Source of the DNA: Aegilops tauschii subsp. strangulata
Lineage: Eukaryota; Streptophyta; Magnoliopsida; Poales; Poaceae
NCBI RefSeq assembly: GCF_002575655.3
Contig: NC_053035.3
Coordinates: forward strand, 91,289,322-91,353,321
DNA length: 64,000 nt
Direction of reading: 5' to 3'
Positions 35,538-47,680 of this stretch are shown in pieces. Within the stretch, counting starts at the first letter, position 1, and every line of letters starts with the position of its first letter. Both the position numbers and the translations under genes were made by a program. The notes under the pieces are model-generated. The model had not been told where the DNA came from and ran no database searches. It saw only the letters and a program-made list of their open reading frames with translations.

Positions 35538-36139
35538 TGTCACGTCCCTAGCCTTGCTATGCACTTGGACTAGCTTGGTTGCTGCATCATGTCTAAATTT
35601 CATTTAAAGTTGAATTGGGGATTGTTAAACCCTAGCACCAAATGAATTCAACTAGGTTCAAAATAAAAATATTTTCAATGAACCCAAAATGCCCTTCAAA
35701 AATGTTCATTATTTATGGAAAAAGGTTAAAACCTTTACCAGAGGTGCTGCACATTTTTCCATGACATCTTTGGGCTCTGAATTAAATCATATAGTATTTG
35801 CATTTGGGCATTTAAATGCTATTAAATATTTTAAATGCTCAAATAATCATAAGCTAAAATGTTTACTGTTGGATATATTCTAAACAGTAGCCATGATTAG
35901 TTTCATGATTTTTGGAAATGCCCTGGCATTTTTAATAAAGCCCGGAACAAAATAATAAAATAGAAAACAGAAACTAAATTAGAGAAAAGAGAGGAAGAGA
36001 GTTACCTGGGCCACTTACCTGGCCAGCCCAGCCCACTGGCCAGGTGCCAGTCATCGCCTACCTCTGCTAGTAGGCAGAGGACGGAGACACTGCACGCGCG
36101 CGCGAGGCACTACGCCGTCACCTGCTTGCCGCCGAGCCG

Positions 36140-38730
36140 CTGGACGCGTGGATGAGCTCCCCCTCGTCACCACGCACCCCCTGGAACCCCCCCCCCTCGC
36201 TCACTGCCTCGTCCCCATCCCCTCCTCTGGTTCTCTCCCCTGCACCGCCCGAACGCCGCTCGCCGTCGCCGTAGCTACTGCCCCCGCCGGGCCCCGTTGC
36301 CGTGTCCCACTGGTCCGCCGTCGATCACCGCTTCACCAAGCCGAAGGACGCACCCGCGGGACGCCTGAAACGACGCCACCGTCTTCGTTTCCACCGCCGG
36401 CCGCCGGAGATCCCCCTCGATGCTCTGCTCGCTCCGGTGCCTCCCCGAGCTCGCCGAGGCCACCGCTGCCTAGAGCTGCAACCGAGCACACATACGTGCT
36501 CAGTGCACCCCCAGGAGGCCGTAGCACCCCTCCTTGCCTCCTGTCGTGCTCCCTAACACCGAAACCCAGTTCACCCGAACTCCGGCCGCCGCCTTAAAGC
36601 TCGCCGTCGTCGACTCCGGCCACCTTAGGCCCGGCTGCCACCACCGCTCGACGCGCGCCTGCGAGAGCTCTCCAGCGAGCCCAAGAACGGCCACGTCCGT
36701 GCCCTGTGGGCGATATCCGAGCCGCGCCGCTGTCTCGGGCTTCGCTGGCGTCATGTCGCCGGTGAGTTTGACCCGTTCGACCCGGGGTTTGACCTCCCTG
36801 GGGTCAATACATGTGGGCCCCGCCCCTAACCAGTTTAGTTTAGCACTAACTACACCCTACAGACACTGACAGTGGGCCCAGTGCCTGTTAACTTGATTAG
36901 TTAACCTTAATTAACATTGCGAGTTAGTTGAGTCACTGACGTGTGGACCCCACACGTCAGGTTTGACCTGGATTCGCCCTTTGACCGGCTGACGTCACAC
37001 TTACTTCATGCTGACGCAGTTAAGCATTTACTGGATTTATTCTTATATAGGAAATTCCAGAAAATGTAGCAAACATCTAAAAAATCATAGAAAATAATCT
37101 ATAACTCAGATTGAAAAGATTTATATATGAAAAATGATCAGAAAAATCCAATCTATCCATCTGTACTGGTTTCATGCATGTCTAAACAACTTAACCATGC
37201 TGTTTAGATGAAACAAGATAATGCACTTATATGACTTTATAAAATGGGTTTGCATTTGAATCTTTGGTTCAAATGGACTCATCTCAATCTGTTCTAGCTT
37301 GCATTAGCCCAGAACACATTCATATTGCCATGTCATGATCATGCATCATATTGTGCATTGCATTGATTGAATTTCTTCTCTGTTGCCGGTATTTGTCCCC
37401 TCTCAGTAGACGATGTTCCAGCATTGTGATCGTTGACACTAATGAAGACTCAATGCTATCTTCGGAAGTGTCAGGCAAGCAAAACCCCCTTGTTCATTCC
37501 GATACAATCCCACTCTCTCGCTCCTGCTCTCTTTTACTGCATTAGGACAACAACGATTCATCTGTTACTTGCTGCGGTAGCTGAACCCCTTTATCCTCTG
37601 CATGACCTGTCATTGCCACAGTAAATAGATGAAACCCACTAGCATGAGTAGGAGTTGTTTGAGCCCTGATGTGCCTACTCATTCATGCTTGTTTGTCATG
37701 CCTGCTATTGCTTAGAGTTGTGTCAGGTCTGATTCATCGGGAATGAATTGGAAAGTTGTGAACCTGTCCTAATGTGTGAGAGCTAAGTGTGTGAACACGA
37801 TTTGGTAAAGGTAGCGGTGAGAGGCCATGTAGGAGTACATGGTGGGTTGTCTCATTGAAACCGTCCTCAGGAACTGAGTTCTGTGTTTGTGATCCATGAA
37901 CAGTTACTACCACACATTGGGCTCCGGGCGCTCCAAGCTCTCTCGACTTATTAATCAACCTGATCTCTGTCCAGGAGTTGCAACTAGTTTCTGGTGTTTG
38001 TAGGTTGTGTTAGTAGTCTACCAAGTGGTACCTGGTACAGGTGGGCTTGGGACAGACTAGGCACCGTGGCACGGTGTACCAAGCATAGATCCATCCGTCG
38101 AGGTGGGCTTGGGAACCCTGCACACATCGTTTGGGGTCGTGAGCGACACCCCTGCCGGATCTCCTTGCGGATGGAACCCGAATAGGCGATAAACCTGGAC
38201 CAGAGACTTGTGTGGTTAGTCAGGTCGTGGCCGACTCCCTCGCCAGGCTTTCGCTTGAAGGTTGCCGAGGTACACGACGTGTACATGGTGGTAAGTGGCG
38301 AGAGCGTGTGTGACGAAGTACACCCCTGCAGGGTTAACATCATCTATTCGAATAGCCGTGTCCGCGGTAATGGACTTCTGGGTTGCCTATAACAGTTCAT
38401 AGACAAGTGAAAGTGGATACTCTAAAATGCGCAAGATAAGCGTGAGTGCTATGGATGGCGTTCTCGTAGGGAGACGGGAGCGAATCCATAGTGGTGTATT
38501 GATATGGTGAATATGTGGACTCGTGTGCGCCACCTCAAAAGAGTTACTTGCAGTCGTAGTTCAGGATAGCCACCGAGTCAAAGCTAGCTTGCTGTAGTTA
38601 AACTCCAGTACCCCCCCCCCTTTGTTGATACTGATGCATATGTAGCTAGTTCTGATGTAAGTCTTGCTGGGTACATTTGTACTCACGTTTGCTTATTTTA
38701 TGTTTTGCAGAGAGACGTCAGTCTCGCTAG
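36140..38730 (+). other. Putative spliced ORF in the LARD 5' LTR
   Basis: Parallel to the E1 LTR. A GC-rich block ends ATGTCGCCG|GTGAGT (donor 36,762), followed by TTGACCCG as in E1. After an AT-rich stretch, acceptor CTCTCAGTAG opens an exon at about 37,410-37,474 (VDTNEDSMLSSEVS) ending TGTCAG|GCAAGC, again a GC donor. Acceptor TTTTGCAG precedes 38,711, where the frame continues six codons to TAG (38,728-38,730). Coding potential is weak and the first exon is unresolved. It could instead be a spliced non-coding RNA. Confidence 0.35.
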
Positions 38731-39119
38731 TAGTTCCGTGTGGACTTCGACGTTTAGCTTGATACCTCAGCTACGATCTTGTGCCCTCGGCAGGATCTGG
38801 TAGATAGTCAGGCTTCTCAGCCTTTTTCATTTGTAGATGTCTGTACTCAGACATGTTAAGCTTCCGCATGTGTTTGACTTGTATGCTCTTAATGTTGGGT
38901 CATGAGACCCATGTTTGTAATATCTGGCTCTTCGGAGCCTAATGAATAAATACTCTGAGTCGTAGAGTCTTGTTGTGATGCCATGTTGTATTTGCACATA
39001 TCGAGCATATTGTGTGTATGATTGAAATGCTTGGTATGTGTGGGATCCGACAACCTAGTTGTTTATCCTTGGTAGCCTCTCTTATGGGGAAATGTAGTCT
39101 TGTGCTTCCATGAGCCATA

Positions 39120-39320
39120 GTAGTCCGCTACAGCCCGGTTCACCGGAGTCCTGCTAGCCCAGCACTACTGCTCCGGAACACTTGACTGGCCGGCATGTGA
39201 TTCACTTCGTTCCTGTGTCTGTCCCTTCGGGGAAATGTCACGCGGTGACATCCGGAGTCCTGCCTAGCCTGCTACAGCCCGGGTTCCCGGAGTCCTGTTA
39301 GCCCAGTGCTACAGCCCGGA
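39120..39320 (+). repeat. Short dispersed repeats in the right part of the LARD LTR
   Basis: Words GCTACAGCCCGG, GGAGTCCTG and TAGCCCAG recur three times (about 39,127-39,165, 39,250-39,300, 39,295-39,325). Same in the other LTR (46,800-47,005). Confidence 0.65.
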
Positions 39321-39593
39321 TTCACACGCTGCTGACCGACATGCTCGATGTTGATTCATGTATGCCTGTCCCCGTAAGTTAGTGCCACTTTGGGTTCACG
39401 ACTAGTCATGTTGGCCCGGGTTCTCTGTCATATGGATGCTAGCGACACTATCATATACGTGAGCCAAAAGGCCCAAACGGTCCCGGGCCTTGGTAAGGCG
39501 ACACCCGTGGGAATACCGTGCGTGAGGCCGCAAAGTGATATGAGGTGTTACCAGCTAGATCGATGTGACTTGGAATCGGGGTCCTGAAAGCTT

Positions 39594-39605
39594 TGGTATC
39601 AGAGC
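39594..39605 (+). other. Primer binding site of the LARD
   Basis: TGGTATCAGAGC, four bases after the LTR, complementary to the 3' end of initiator tRNA-Met. Confidence 0.92.
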
Positions 39606-42600
39606 CTGACTGCCTGTAGGATTACCAAGCCAAACTGGTCGAAGTTGAGTCTAGAAATGCTTTACTTATATAAGGGAATTGATTGTGGAAGGGAACGTAA
39701 GGCTCTTTTACTCCTTTACCTTATAGCCCTCTGATCTGAGTCATCCTCTTCTCTTCTACGGGGATTAAGAACTAGGCCTCTCATCTTTCTATCAAGATCA
39801 CGTGTTACTAATCCGTAGACTCGTAGGATTGTTGGTCTGAAGCCTCAGTTCAGTTTCTACTACTTCCATGTGTTGATAGTTGATCTCGGAACCTTGATAT
39901 TGTGATTCTGAATGGTTATGCCACCATTTTTGCAGGATGTCTCAAATCTTTTTGAGCATTTACAGCCGTTATGTTGTCCGAGTCATCCCAGGTTTCTAAA
40001 CAATCTGATGCATTTGCAAAATCCTTTCCCTCTGTTTTTGCGTCCCTTTGGGCCAGATTAAGCACACTACCGGTGCGTTGAGGCACTCTATTGCCTCGGT
40101 ATATATGTTGGAGCTATTATTATGACCCTAGGTGTTTTAGGGAGTCACCTAGTAATCTAGCCATGTTTTGTGTTCCGGTGTGATGATTCTGGGCATTATT
40201 CTCGAAAGCATCCCGTGATGCCATTTAGTAGTAGGTATTCTACTCCTGGGTTCTTGACCCGAGATTCACTCTACTTACCTCGTGTTGATAGTGTTGCTCG
40301 TACCTTTAGGATATTAGTAACCTTTGCGATAGTCCTCGAGGTCTGTGGTACATCGTTCTTCCAATACCATGAACTGCTTATGGCAGAAGTTCTCTTGAAC
40401 CGAAAGATCACAACCAGAGTGCTCTTGACGAGTTCTCCATTCACATTGTGAATCTGCCAGTCCTTCTCCTTCTGCATGGGTTATCCGGAAGAAATATGTT
40501 GAACTTGTTCGACATACTAATCCATGCATCCACAACTCAGATAATCATACGTTCTTTTGGGTTGTCCCTCTTTAGCTGTATTCCGACCCTCGTCTATCAA
40601 TTGATAGTCAGGAGTAATTGTGCATTTGTGTTATCGATGCCTATTATTCTTGTGGTCTGTCAAGCCATTCTAATCCGGAATGACTAGGAGAAACAAACTC
40701 CAGTACCTCGTCCATCTTTAGGATTGGGTCAAAGCAATTGTATTCCGCAGACCAAAATGCCAATCCAGCTTTTGCTCTGCTCTACCTTGGAGCGTTACCA
40801 TCTTTATGTCAAGAGTGTCATGAGAATTGCACCACCTCTTATGAATTCTTGACGCAGTGATACTTCTCGCCATCATTATTCATTCCTCGGTTCCGTGTTG
40901 TCACAACCGGAATACCGACAAGTGAACCATGATGTGTGAAATCAATACTCTGAGCAACTCGTTGCTTGGTAGTTAATGGCAATACTCTCATTCTTAGTGT
41001 GCTGGTTATTGAATCATCATCCTAAGATTGATGGTGCTACCTAGTCCTTATTTTTGGTGCACTCTTCAATCAATGAGTTAGGATTTTTGTCAAACCCTTG
41101 CTCAGTTGATCATATCGTCTTGCCCTGAAAAGCAAGATTGTTCTCGAGCTTAGTAACATATCGGTGGTTCGTGATTTTCCGAATATCTTCTCAGAAGTAT
41201 CACCAGGTTGTCACCTGACCGCTATGTTGAGCTCGTGATCAAATGGTTTTCCTATAAACCACTCTTTCTCCAAGAATCCGTGTTGGATACCCTGAGCTAG
41301 TTGGTCAAGCTAAACAACAACTTAGAGAGTTGGAATATAAAAGCTTGCCAGCTTAGTTCATTTCAAGGGATATTTTTGTGTGTGTTGAAGATAGATGAAA
41401 TCTTCATCGATTGGTCCCTGTGATCAGTTGTTGGACCTATTGTCGTATCAAGACTTTGATTTGAGTATGGGCTATCATCAAATCAAAGCAGAACCAACGA
41501 TGTTCATAATGTTGTCTTACTCGTGGTTGATCCCTCGAGCATACACCATTATATCTTTTGGGTCTGACCAATGCTATCACTTGTTCACATAATTATGGAA
41601 TTCCATCTCCATGGAAACCTGGATGAATTGTTGTTGAGCCCATCAGCAACACTGCTACCTTCTCCATGACTCGTGTTGAACATCCAGCTAGTATTGGAAA
41701 CTTCGTAAGCATTGCCTTCATGTTCCGCTCATGAGGTATACGTTTGGATGAAAGTAGTGACTTCCTCTAATTCACGTGCATTTGATGTAAGTTGCCGCCG
41801 TGGATTGGAGAAAGCTTGTTTTTGCTTCCTTTGGAATCATCCCAAGTCAGTCATGCATTCGTGCGAAGTATTCTATGGTTTGGTAGATTAATTACCTCCA
41901 TTCCATATGTATCCCTAGCACACCAAGCCACTAACTGACTTGTTCAAGGAGAAGGAGTTCCTCCATAAGAGCTAATCCGGACTTATGAAAGAACTTCGAT
42001 ATCCTCGTTGATGGTTCTCAACCAGAACTCGGTAGTGTTTCATTGTAAGACTACCATGTGGGCATGCTTGTCTGGGACAACGTGTTCACATGTTTGTAGC
42101 AGAACCAGCTCATGTTTTGGAGCTTACTACCGTAGTCCATCTCTCGAGAATCTCGCAACGCCATCTCGTCGGTTTGTGTTGCAAACTTTCCTTTTCCGGA
42201 CATGCTGTCTGAAATATCCTGTTACCAACCAGATCTGAATCTCAGGCAGATATGATGGTTGGAACTTTTCCAAGATTATGATGTAGGTCCCGACAAGGTT
42301 GATGTTCTGGCCAACACACCTAGCCGGAAGATCTATCATTGTAGTATCTTGATTGAGCTATTTAACTATCTTCTCCATGAGGATTTAGTGCAACTTATTC
42401 TAGAAGTTGATCCTCAGGGGTCCTTGTGCTCTCGGTTTCCTCGATTATGCTAGAACCATTCAACGGTGGAATCACTCTCGTTGAGTTATCCCCAGTTACC
42501 AGAATCATACCCATCATTTGCATTTTGTTCCCAGCTTGCACCTCAGTAATTAATGTTTAGGATCATCTTCAAAAGTGGTCCTACTATGGGTCCCATCCAT

Positions 42601-43203
42601 CCCTGATGATAAGCAAAATCATCCATGGTGTTGTCTTCAACAAGGTAGTCCACATCATTCCTTCTGGTATAAGTATGCCATTCTTTCGAATTCGTGCACA
42701 CGATCGTTTGTGATTGCCTTAGGCTGGTTTAAAGAGCTTCAACGATCTTTGTATCAAAAGTAATTCTTTTTGCCACTTAAGGGAATAATTCTACAAGTCA
42801 CCTTTCCTAAGCTGCCCCGTTATGGAGTCATGGCAATTAACTCATCGCTGCTTTGGAACCCATGCACCATATTATCTAAGCGTGGGATTGTTGCCCACCA
42901 AATCAAATCTCATCGTTTGTTCTTCCATCCCTCTCGATGTGTTTTGTGTCTCAACTCGAGATGTTTCAACATCTCATTCCGCGAGTTGATCTTGTATAGC
43001 TCGATCTTCGAGAAGATCAATCCTGTAGAGTTTCCCTCTCTTCCGTCATCATAGTTGGATGAAGCTCTCGAAAGAAAAGATGTCAAGATCAAGATGATGC
43101 AATGAATCAACATCTTCGAGAAGAACAATTGGATCGTGAAGATTATGTTACTTTGCGTTCCCCTTTCATCTTACCCTACGCTTGAATCTCGGGACGAGAT
43201 TTT

Positions 43204-43221
43204 TGTTTAGTGGGGGTGAGT
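43204..43221 (+). other. Polypurine tract of the LARD
   Basis: TGTTTAGTGGGGGTGAGT directly before the 3' LTR start TGTCACG. Confidence 0.8.
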
Positions 43222-46200
43222 TGTCACGTCCCTAGCCTTGCTATGCACTTGGACTAGCTTGGTTGCTGCATCATGTCTAAATTTCATTTAAAGTTGGATT
43301 GGGGATTGTTAAACCCTAGCACCAAATGAATTCAACTAGGTTCAAAATAAAAATATTTTCAATGAACCCAAAATGCCCTTCAAAAATGTTCATTATTTAT
43401 GGAAAAAGGTTAAAACCTTTACCAGAGGTGCTGCACATTTTTCCATGACATCTTTGGGCTCTGAATTAAATCATATAGTATTTGCATTTGGGCATTTAAA
43501 TGCTATTAAATATTTTAAATGCTCAAATAATCATAAACTAAAATGTTTACTGTTGGATATATTCTAAACAGTAGCCATGATTAGTTTCATGATTTTTGGA
43601 AATGCCCTGGCATTTTTAATAAAGCCCAGAACAAAATAATAAAATAGAAAACAGAAACTAAATTAGAGAAAAGAGAGGAAGAGAGTTACCTGGGCCACTT
43701 ACCTGGCCAGCCCAGCCCACTGGCCAGGTGCCAGTCATCGCCTACCTCTGCCAGTAGGCAGAGGAGGGAGACAGCGCACGTGCGCGCGAGGCGCCACGCC
43801 GTCACCTGCTTGCCGCCGAGCCACTGGACGCGTGGATGAACTCCCCCTCGTCACCACGCACCCCCTGGAACCCCCCCCCCCTCGCTCCCTGCCTCGTCCC
43901 CATCCCCTCCTCTGGTTCTCTCCCCTGCACCGCCCGAACGCCGCTCGCCGTCGCCGTAGCTACTGCCCTCGCCGGGCCCCGTTGCCGTGTCCCACTGGTC
44001 CGCCGTTGATCACCGCTTCACCAAGCCGAAGGACGCACCCGCGGGACGCCTGAAACGACGCCACCGTCTTCGTTTCCACCGCCGACCGCCGGAGATCCCC
44101 CTCGATGCTCTGCTCGCTCCGGTGCCTCCCCGAGCTCGCCGAGGCCACCGCTGCCTAGAGCTGCAACCGAGCACACATACGTGCTTAGTGCACCCCCAGG
44201 AGGCCGTAGCACCCCTCCTTGCCTCCTGCCGTGCTCCCTAACACCGAAACCCAGTTCACCCGAACTCCAGCCGCCGCCTTAAAGCTCGCCGTCGTCGACT
44301 CCGGCCACCTTAGGCCCGGCTGCCACCACCGCTCGACGCGCGCCTGCGAGAGCTCTCCAGCGAGCCCAAGAACGGCCTCGTCCGTGCCCTGTGGGCGATT
44401 TTCGAGCCGCGCCGCCGTCTCGGGCTTCGCCGGCGTCATGTCGCCGGTGAGTTTGACCCGTTCGACCCGGGGTTTGACCTCCCTGGGGTCAATACATGTG
44501 GGCCCCGCCCCTAACCAGTTTAGTTTAGCACTAACTACACCCTACAGACACTGAGAGTGGGCCCAGTGCCTGTTAACTTGCTTAATTAACCTTAATTAAC
44601 ATTGTGAGTTAGTTGAGTCACTGACGTGTGGACCCCACACGTCAGGTTTGACCTGGAGTCGCCCTTTGACCGGCTGACGTCACACTTACGTCATGCTGAC
44701 GTAGTTAAGCATTTACTGGATTTATTCTTATATAGGAAATTCCAGAAAATGTAGCGAACTTCTAAAAAATCATAGAAAATAATCTATAACTCAGATTGCA
44801 AAGATTTATATATGAAAAATGATCAGAAAAATCCAATCTATCCATCTGTACTGGTTTCATGCATGTCTAAACAACTTAACCATGCTGTTTAGATGAAACA
44901 AGATAATGCACTTATATGACTTTATAAAATGGGTTTGCATTTGAATCTTTGGTTCAAATGGACTCATCTCAATCTGTTCTAGCTTGCATTAGCCCAGAAC
45001 ACATTCATATTGACATGTCATGATCATGCATCATATTGTGCATTGCATTGATTGAATTTCTTCTCTGTTGCCGGTATTTGTCCCCTCTCGGTAGACGATG
45101 TTCCGGCGTTGTGATCGTCGACACTAATGAAGACTCAATGCTATCTTCGGAAGTGTCAGGCAAGCAAAATCCCCTTGTTCATTCCGATACAATCCCACTC
45201 TCTCGCTCTTGCTCTCTTTTACTGCATTAGGACAACAATGATTCATCTGTTACTTGCTGCGGTAGCTGAACCCCTTTATCCTCTGCATGACCTGTCATTG
45301 CCACAGTAAATAGATGAAACCCACTAGCATGAGTAGGAGTTGTTTGAGCCCTGAAGTGCCTACTCATTCATGCTTGTTTGTCATGCCTGCTATTGCTTAG
45401 AGTTGTGTCAGGTCTGATTCATCGGGAATGAATTGGAAAGTTGTGAACATGTCCTGCTGTGTGAGAGCTAAGTGTGTGAACACGATTTGGTAAAGGTAGC
45501 GGTGAGAGGCCATGTAGGAGTACATGGTGGGTTGTCTCATTGAAACCGTCCTTAGGAACTGAGTTCTGTGTTTGTGATCCATGAACAGTTACTACCACAC
45601 ATTGGGCTCCGGGCGCTCCAAGCTCTCTCGACTTATTAATTAACCTGGTCTCTGTCCAGGAGTTGCAACTAGTTTCTGGTGTTTGTAGGTTGTGTTAGTA
45701 GTCTACCAAGTGGTACCTGGTACAGGTGGGCTTGGGACAGACTAGGCACCGTGGCACGGTGTACCAAGCGTAGATCCATCCGTCGAGGTGGGCTTGGGAA
45801 CCCTGCACACATCGTTTGGGGCCGTGAGCGACACCCCGGCCGGATCTCCTTGCGGATGGAACCCGAATAGGCGATAAACCTGGACTAGAGACTTGTGTGG
45901 TTAGTCAGGTCGTGGCCGACTCCCTCGCCAGGCTTCCGCTTGAAGGTTGCCGAGGTACACGACGTGTACATGGTGGTAAGTGGCGAGAGCGTGTGTGACG
46001 AAGTACACCCCTGCAGGGTTAACATCATCTATTCGAATAGCCGTGTCCGCGGTAATGGATTTCTGGGTTGCCTATAACAGTTCATAGACAAGTGAAAGTG
46101 GATACTCTAAAATGCGCAAGATAAGCGTGAGTGCTATGGATGGCGTTCTCGTAGGGAGACGGGAGCGAATCCATAGTGGTGTAATGATATGGTGAATATG

Positions 46201-47268
46201 TGGACTCGTGTGCGCCACCTCAAAAGAGTTACTTGTAGTCATAGTTCAGGGTAGCCACCGAGTCAAAGCTGGCTTGCTGCAGTTAAACTCCACTACCCCC
46301 CCTTTGTTGATACCGATGCATATGTAGCTAGTTCTGATGTAAGTCTTGCTGGGTAAATTTGTACTCACGTTTGCTTATTTTATGTTTTGCAGAGAGACGT
46401 CAGTCTCGCTAGTAGTTCCGTGTGGACTTCGACGTTTAGCTTGATACCTCAGCTACGATCTTGTGCCCTCGGTAGGATCTGGTAGATAGTCAGGCTTCTC
46501 AGCCTTTTTCATTTGTAGATGTCTGTACTCAGACATGTTAAGCTTCGACATGTGTTTGACTTGTATGCCCTGAATGTTGGGTCATGAGACCCATGTTTGT
46601 AATATCTGGCTCTTCGGAGCCTAATGAATAAATACTCTGAGTCGTAGAGTCTTGTTGTGATGCCATGTTGTATTTGCACATATCGAGCATATTGTGTGTA
46701 TGATTGAAATGCTTGGTATGTGTGGGATCCGACAACCTAGTTGTTTATCCTTGGTAGCCTCTCTTATGGGGAAATGTAGTCTTGTGCTTCCATGAGCCAT
46801 AGTAGTCCGCTACAGCCCGGTTCACCGGAGTCCTGCTAGCCCAGCACTACTGCTCCGGAACACTTGACTGGCCGGCATGTGATTCACTTTGTTCCTGTGT
46901 CTGTCCCTTCGGGGAAATGTCACGCGGTGACATCCGGAGTCCTGCCTAGCCTGCTACAGCCCGGGTTCCCGGAGTCCTGTTAGCCCAGTGCTACAACCCG
47001 GATTCACACGCTGCTGACCGACATGCTCGATGTTGATTCATGTATGCCTGTCCCCGTAAGTTAGTGCCACTTTGGGTTCACGACTCATGTCGGCCCGGGT
47101 TCTCTGTCATATGGATGCTAGCGACACTATCATATACGTGAGCCAAAAGGCGCAAACGGTCCCGGGCCTTGGTAAGGCGACACCCGTGGGAATACCGTGC
47201 GTGAGGCCGCAAAGTGATATGAGGTGTTACCAGCTAGATCGATGTGACTTGGAATCGGGGTCCTGACA
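43222..47268 (+). repeat. 3' LTR of the LARD (4,047 bp)
   Basis: Partner of 35538-39589, ending TCCTGACA. It keeps the same splice-like signals: donor GTGAGT at 44,447, middle exon ending in GCAAGC near 45,160, acceptor TTTTGCAG with AGAGACGTC near 46,393, and AATAAA near 46,626. Confidence 0.93.
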
Positions 47269-47273
47269 CATAT
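47269..47273. repeat. Target site duplication of the LARD, right copy
   Basis: CATAT, as at 35533-35537. Confidence 0.95.
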
Positions 47274-47600
47274 GATGGAGAACTGTTTGTGTGCCAAATC
47301 TATGTGGATGCCATTATCTTCGGCTGCACTGACAAGAAATACAGTGATGAGTTTGGACATATGATGTAAGAGCAATATCAAATGTCCATGATGGGTGAGC
47401 TGAAGTTCTTCCTTGGTCTTCAAATTCATCAGCAGAGCAACGGCATCTTTATATCTCAAGAGAAATACCTCAAAGACTGCCTGAAGAAGTTTGGAATGCA
47501 AGACTGCAAAGCTTACACGACGCCAATGCCAACCAAAAGTCATCTGAGTCCCGACGCCAATGGTAAAGAGTTCGATCAAAAGAATTCTTACAGCGTCACA
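47269..47600 (+). pseudogene. pol: E4 copia RT fragment
   Basis: Continues the RT frame from 35537: GELFVCQIYVDAIIFG, then MSMMGELKFFLGLQIHQQ and ISQEKYLKDCLKKFGM, typical of copia/SIRE RT. The catalytic box reads YVDA (Ala codon 47310-47312) where YVDD is needed, and TAA at 47367-47369 interrupts the frame. After about 47,580 (GKEFDQK) the family sequence stops and the rest of RT and RNase H are missing, so a deletion joins this piece to the downstream ORF. Confidence 0.88.
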
Positions 47601-47680
47601 TCCATTCTCCCGAAGCCAGTTCTTGTCTGTCCAGCAAACGGAAGCCTTTGCAAGTTCTGAAGCCATCCAAGTTGAACTAC

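Larger units (their letters stand above)
35538..39589 (+). repeat. 5' LTR of the LARD (4,052 bp)
   Basis: Begins TGTCACGTCCCTAGCC. The end reads TCCTGAAA where the other copy has TCCTGACA, so one terminal base has mutated. Contains an AT-rich first part, a GC-rich block (about 36,050-36,760), intron-like and exon-like segments, an AATAAA poly(A) signal (38,945-38,950), and a right part with repeated GGAGTCCTG/CTACAGCCCGG words (about 39,120-39,320). Confidence 0.93.
39590..43221 (+). pseudogene. LARD internal domain with eroded gag-pol traces
   Basis: No long ORF. Short in-order traces of Tekay-type protein are readable: a zinc-knuckle-like FRCDDSGHYSRKHP (about 40,172-40,213); RT-like DFDLSMGYHQIKAEPT (about 41,452-41,500; E1 has [12 protein letters not shown]); RNase H end/linker VDVLANTPSRKIYHC (about 42,300-42,345; E1 has IADALSRKAYCN), followed by a segment aligned with the same part of E1; and the pre-PPT block ATCTCGGGACGAGAT (43,186-43,200). 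So the domain looks like a decayed pol, not unrelated filler. Individual matches are short and need alignment. Confidence 0.6.
35538..47268 (+). mobile_element. LARD: large retrotransposon derivative, complete
   Basis: 11,731 bp with two LTRs of about 4.05 kb, an internal domain of 3.6 kb without a usable ORF, tRNA-Met PBS, PPT and perfect TSD CATAT. This fits LARDs such as barley Sukkula. By my count the LTRs differ at about 75 sites (1.8%). PPT context, PBS type and pol remnants place it with the Tekay lineage of E1. It would depend on proteins from another element. Confidence 0.9.

Noticed and set aside
36148..36869. ORFs of 111-149 codons, repeated at 43832-44554
   Set aside because: GC-rich LARD LTR block; the 149-codon frame is broken in the second LTR. 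Listed only as possible first exon.
38611..38620. C-runs at 5951, 36188, 38611 and 53963 as possible quadruplex or regulatory sites
   Set aside because: Single homopolymer runs with length differences between LTR copies; more likely slippage tracts.
39594..39605. Possible tRNA-related gene
   Set aside because: Only the 12-base complement of a tRNA 3' end; it is the LARD primer binding site.
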